From NCBI GenBank assembly GCA_913020625.1, contig CAJVZX010000042.1:1-6277 (forward strand): DNA of 6,277 nt. The letters are read 5' to 3'. Below are positions 6,169 through 6,277 of the stretch, in pieces. How positions within the stretch are numbered: the stretch's first letter is position 1; each line of letters opens with the position of its first letter. The stretch is from an uncultured Pelagibacterales bacterium. Its GTDB lineage: Bacteria; Pseudomonadota; Alphaproteobacteria; Pelagibacterales; Pelagibacteraceae. A program made the translations under genes and the position numbers. Under the pieces are notes generated by a model, which worked only from the letters and a program-made list of their open reading frames with translations, was not told the DNA's origin and ran no database searches.

Positions 6169-6277
6169 TGGTCAAAAGTAAAATAATTCAAATTATTTTA
6201 TTTGGTTTTGGTTTATTAATTTTTATTTTTACATACTTATCTTTTTTTCAAAAGACTAATTCTATCTATTTAAATGA
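6168..6277 (+). CDS. lptC: LptC-like LPS export protein, N-terminal fragment cut by the window end
   Basis: An open frame of 36 codons begins with GTG at 6168-6170, whose first G is the last base of the kdsD TAG stop, and runs to the window edge without a stop. The peptide starts MVKSKIIQIILFGFGLL with further hydrophobic residues to about 27, giving a short basic N terminus and one membrane-anchor helix, then a polar segment (QKTNSIYLN). This is the expected layout of LptC, an inner-membrane-anchored periplasmic protein that passes lipopolysaccharide from LptBFG to LptA. The kdsD-lptC order is typical of the LPS export locus, with lptA and lptB expected next. AGGG at 6154-6157 and GGGA at 6160-6163 could serve as a ribosome site, the only such signal I see in the window. 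The call rests mostly on context because the conserved domain is outside the window. Confidence 0.7.
   Translation, partial: MVKSKIIQIILFGFGLLIFIFTYLSFFQKTNSIYLN
6179..6200. repeat. Perfect all-AT inverted repeat, 10-bp arms, 2-bp spacer
   Basis: The arm TAAAATAATT at 6179-6188 is exactly complementary to AATTATTTTA at 6191-6200 with CA between. It lies 8 bases after the GTG start codon of lptC. An RNA hairpin here could affect initiation, but AT-only palindromes are common in DNA of this composition and it may mean nothing. Confidence 0.4.

Noticed and set aside
6175..6205. AT inverted repeat as an intrinsic terminator between kdsD and lptC
   Set aside because: It has no G-C stem, lies inside the lptC frame, and the two genes overlap by one base, all against a terminator here.

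Overview
The window is about 30% G+C (rough estimate from sampled lines) and densely coded. It looks like chromosomal DNA from an AT-rich, streamlined alphaproteobacterium, possibly of the SAR11/Pelagibacterales or HIMB59 type. The strongest taxonomic clue is gcrA, a cell-cycle regulator essentially confined to Alphaproteobacteria, lying next to argD and argF as I remember it in Rhizobiales. A short HRDC-less RNase D of the alphaproteobacterial type and a kdsD-lptC junction fit the same picture. I see no rRNA, tRNA, CRISPR array, transposase or integrase, and no sign of recent gene transfer.

Layout. (1) 22-2917, minus strand: a tight operon read right to left, with an ABC-2 type exporter permease, then argD, then argF; argD and argF share one base. 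The next gene to the left may be hslO (Hsp33) by synteny, but only 21 bases remain. (2) 2918-3052: a 135-bp divergent intergenic region. (3) 3053-3568, plus: gcrA, whose stop codon abuts the stop codon of the next gene on the other strand. (4) 3569-4519, minus: an NDUFA9-like NAD(P)-binding epimerase/SDR protein. (5) 4520-4555: a 36-bp divergent gap carrying a good sigma70-like promoter for the minus strand. (6) 4556-6277, plus: RNase D, then KdsD (arabinose-5-phosphate isomerase, first step to Kdo), then the first 36 codons of lptC (LPS export), overlapping kdsD by one base.

Functionally the window joins late arginine synthesis (ArgD, ArgF), a membrane exporter half, methylation-dependent cell-cycle transcription control (GcrA), RNA 3'-end processing (RNase D) and LPS core synthesis and transport (KdsD, LptC), so the cell has an LPS outer membrane. 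This is mostly core-genome content and I do not see a clearly new system. The points most worth checking are unusual substitutions at normally near-invariant sites in ArgF and ArgD, a hand-counted depletion of GANTC (the CcrM/GcrA site) against the composition-matched GATC, and a run of genes with no Shine-Dalgarno sequence whose best promoter candidates would give almost leaderless messages.
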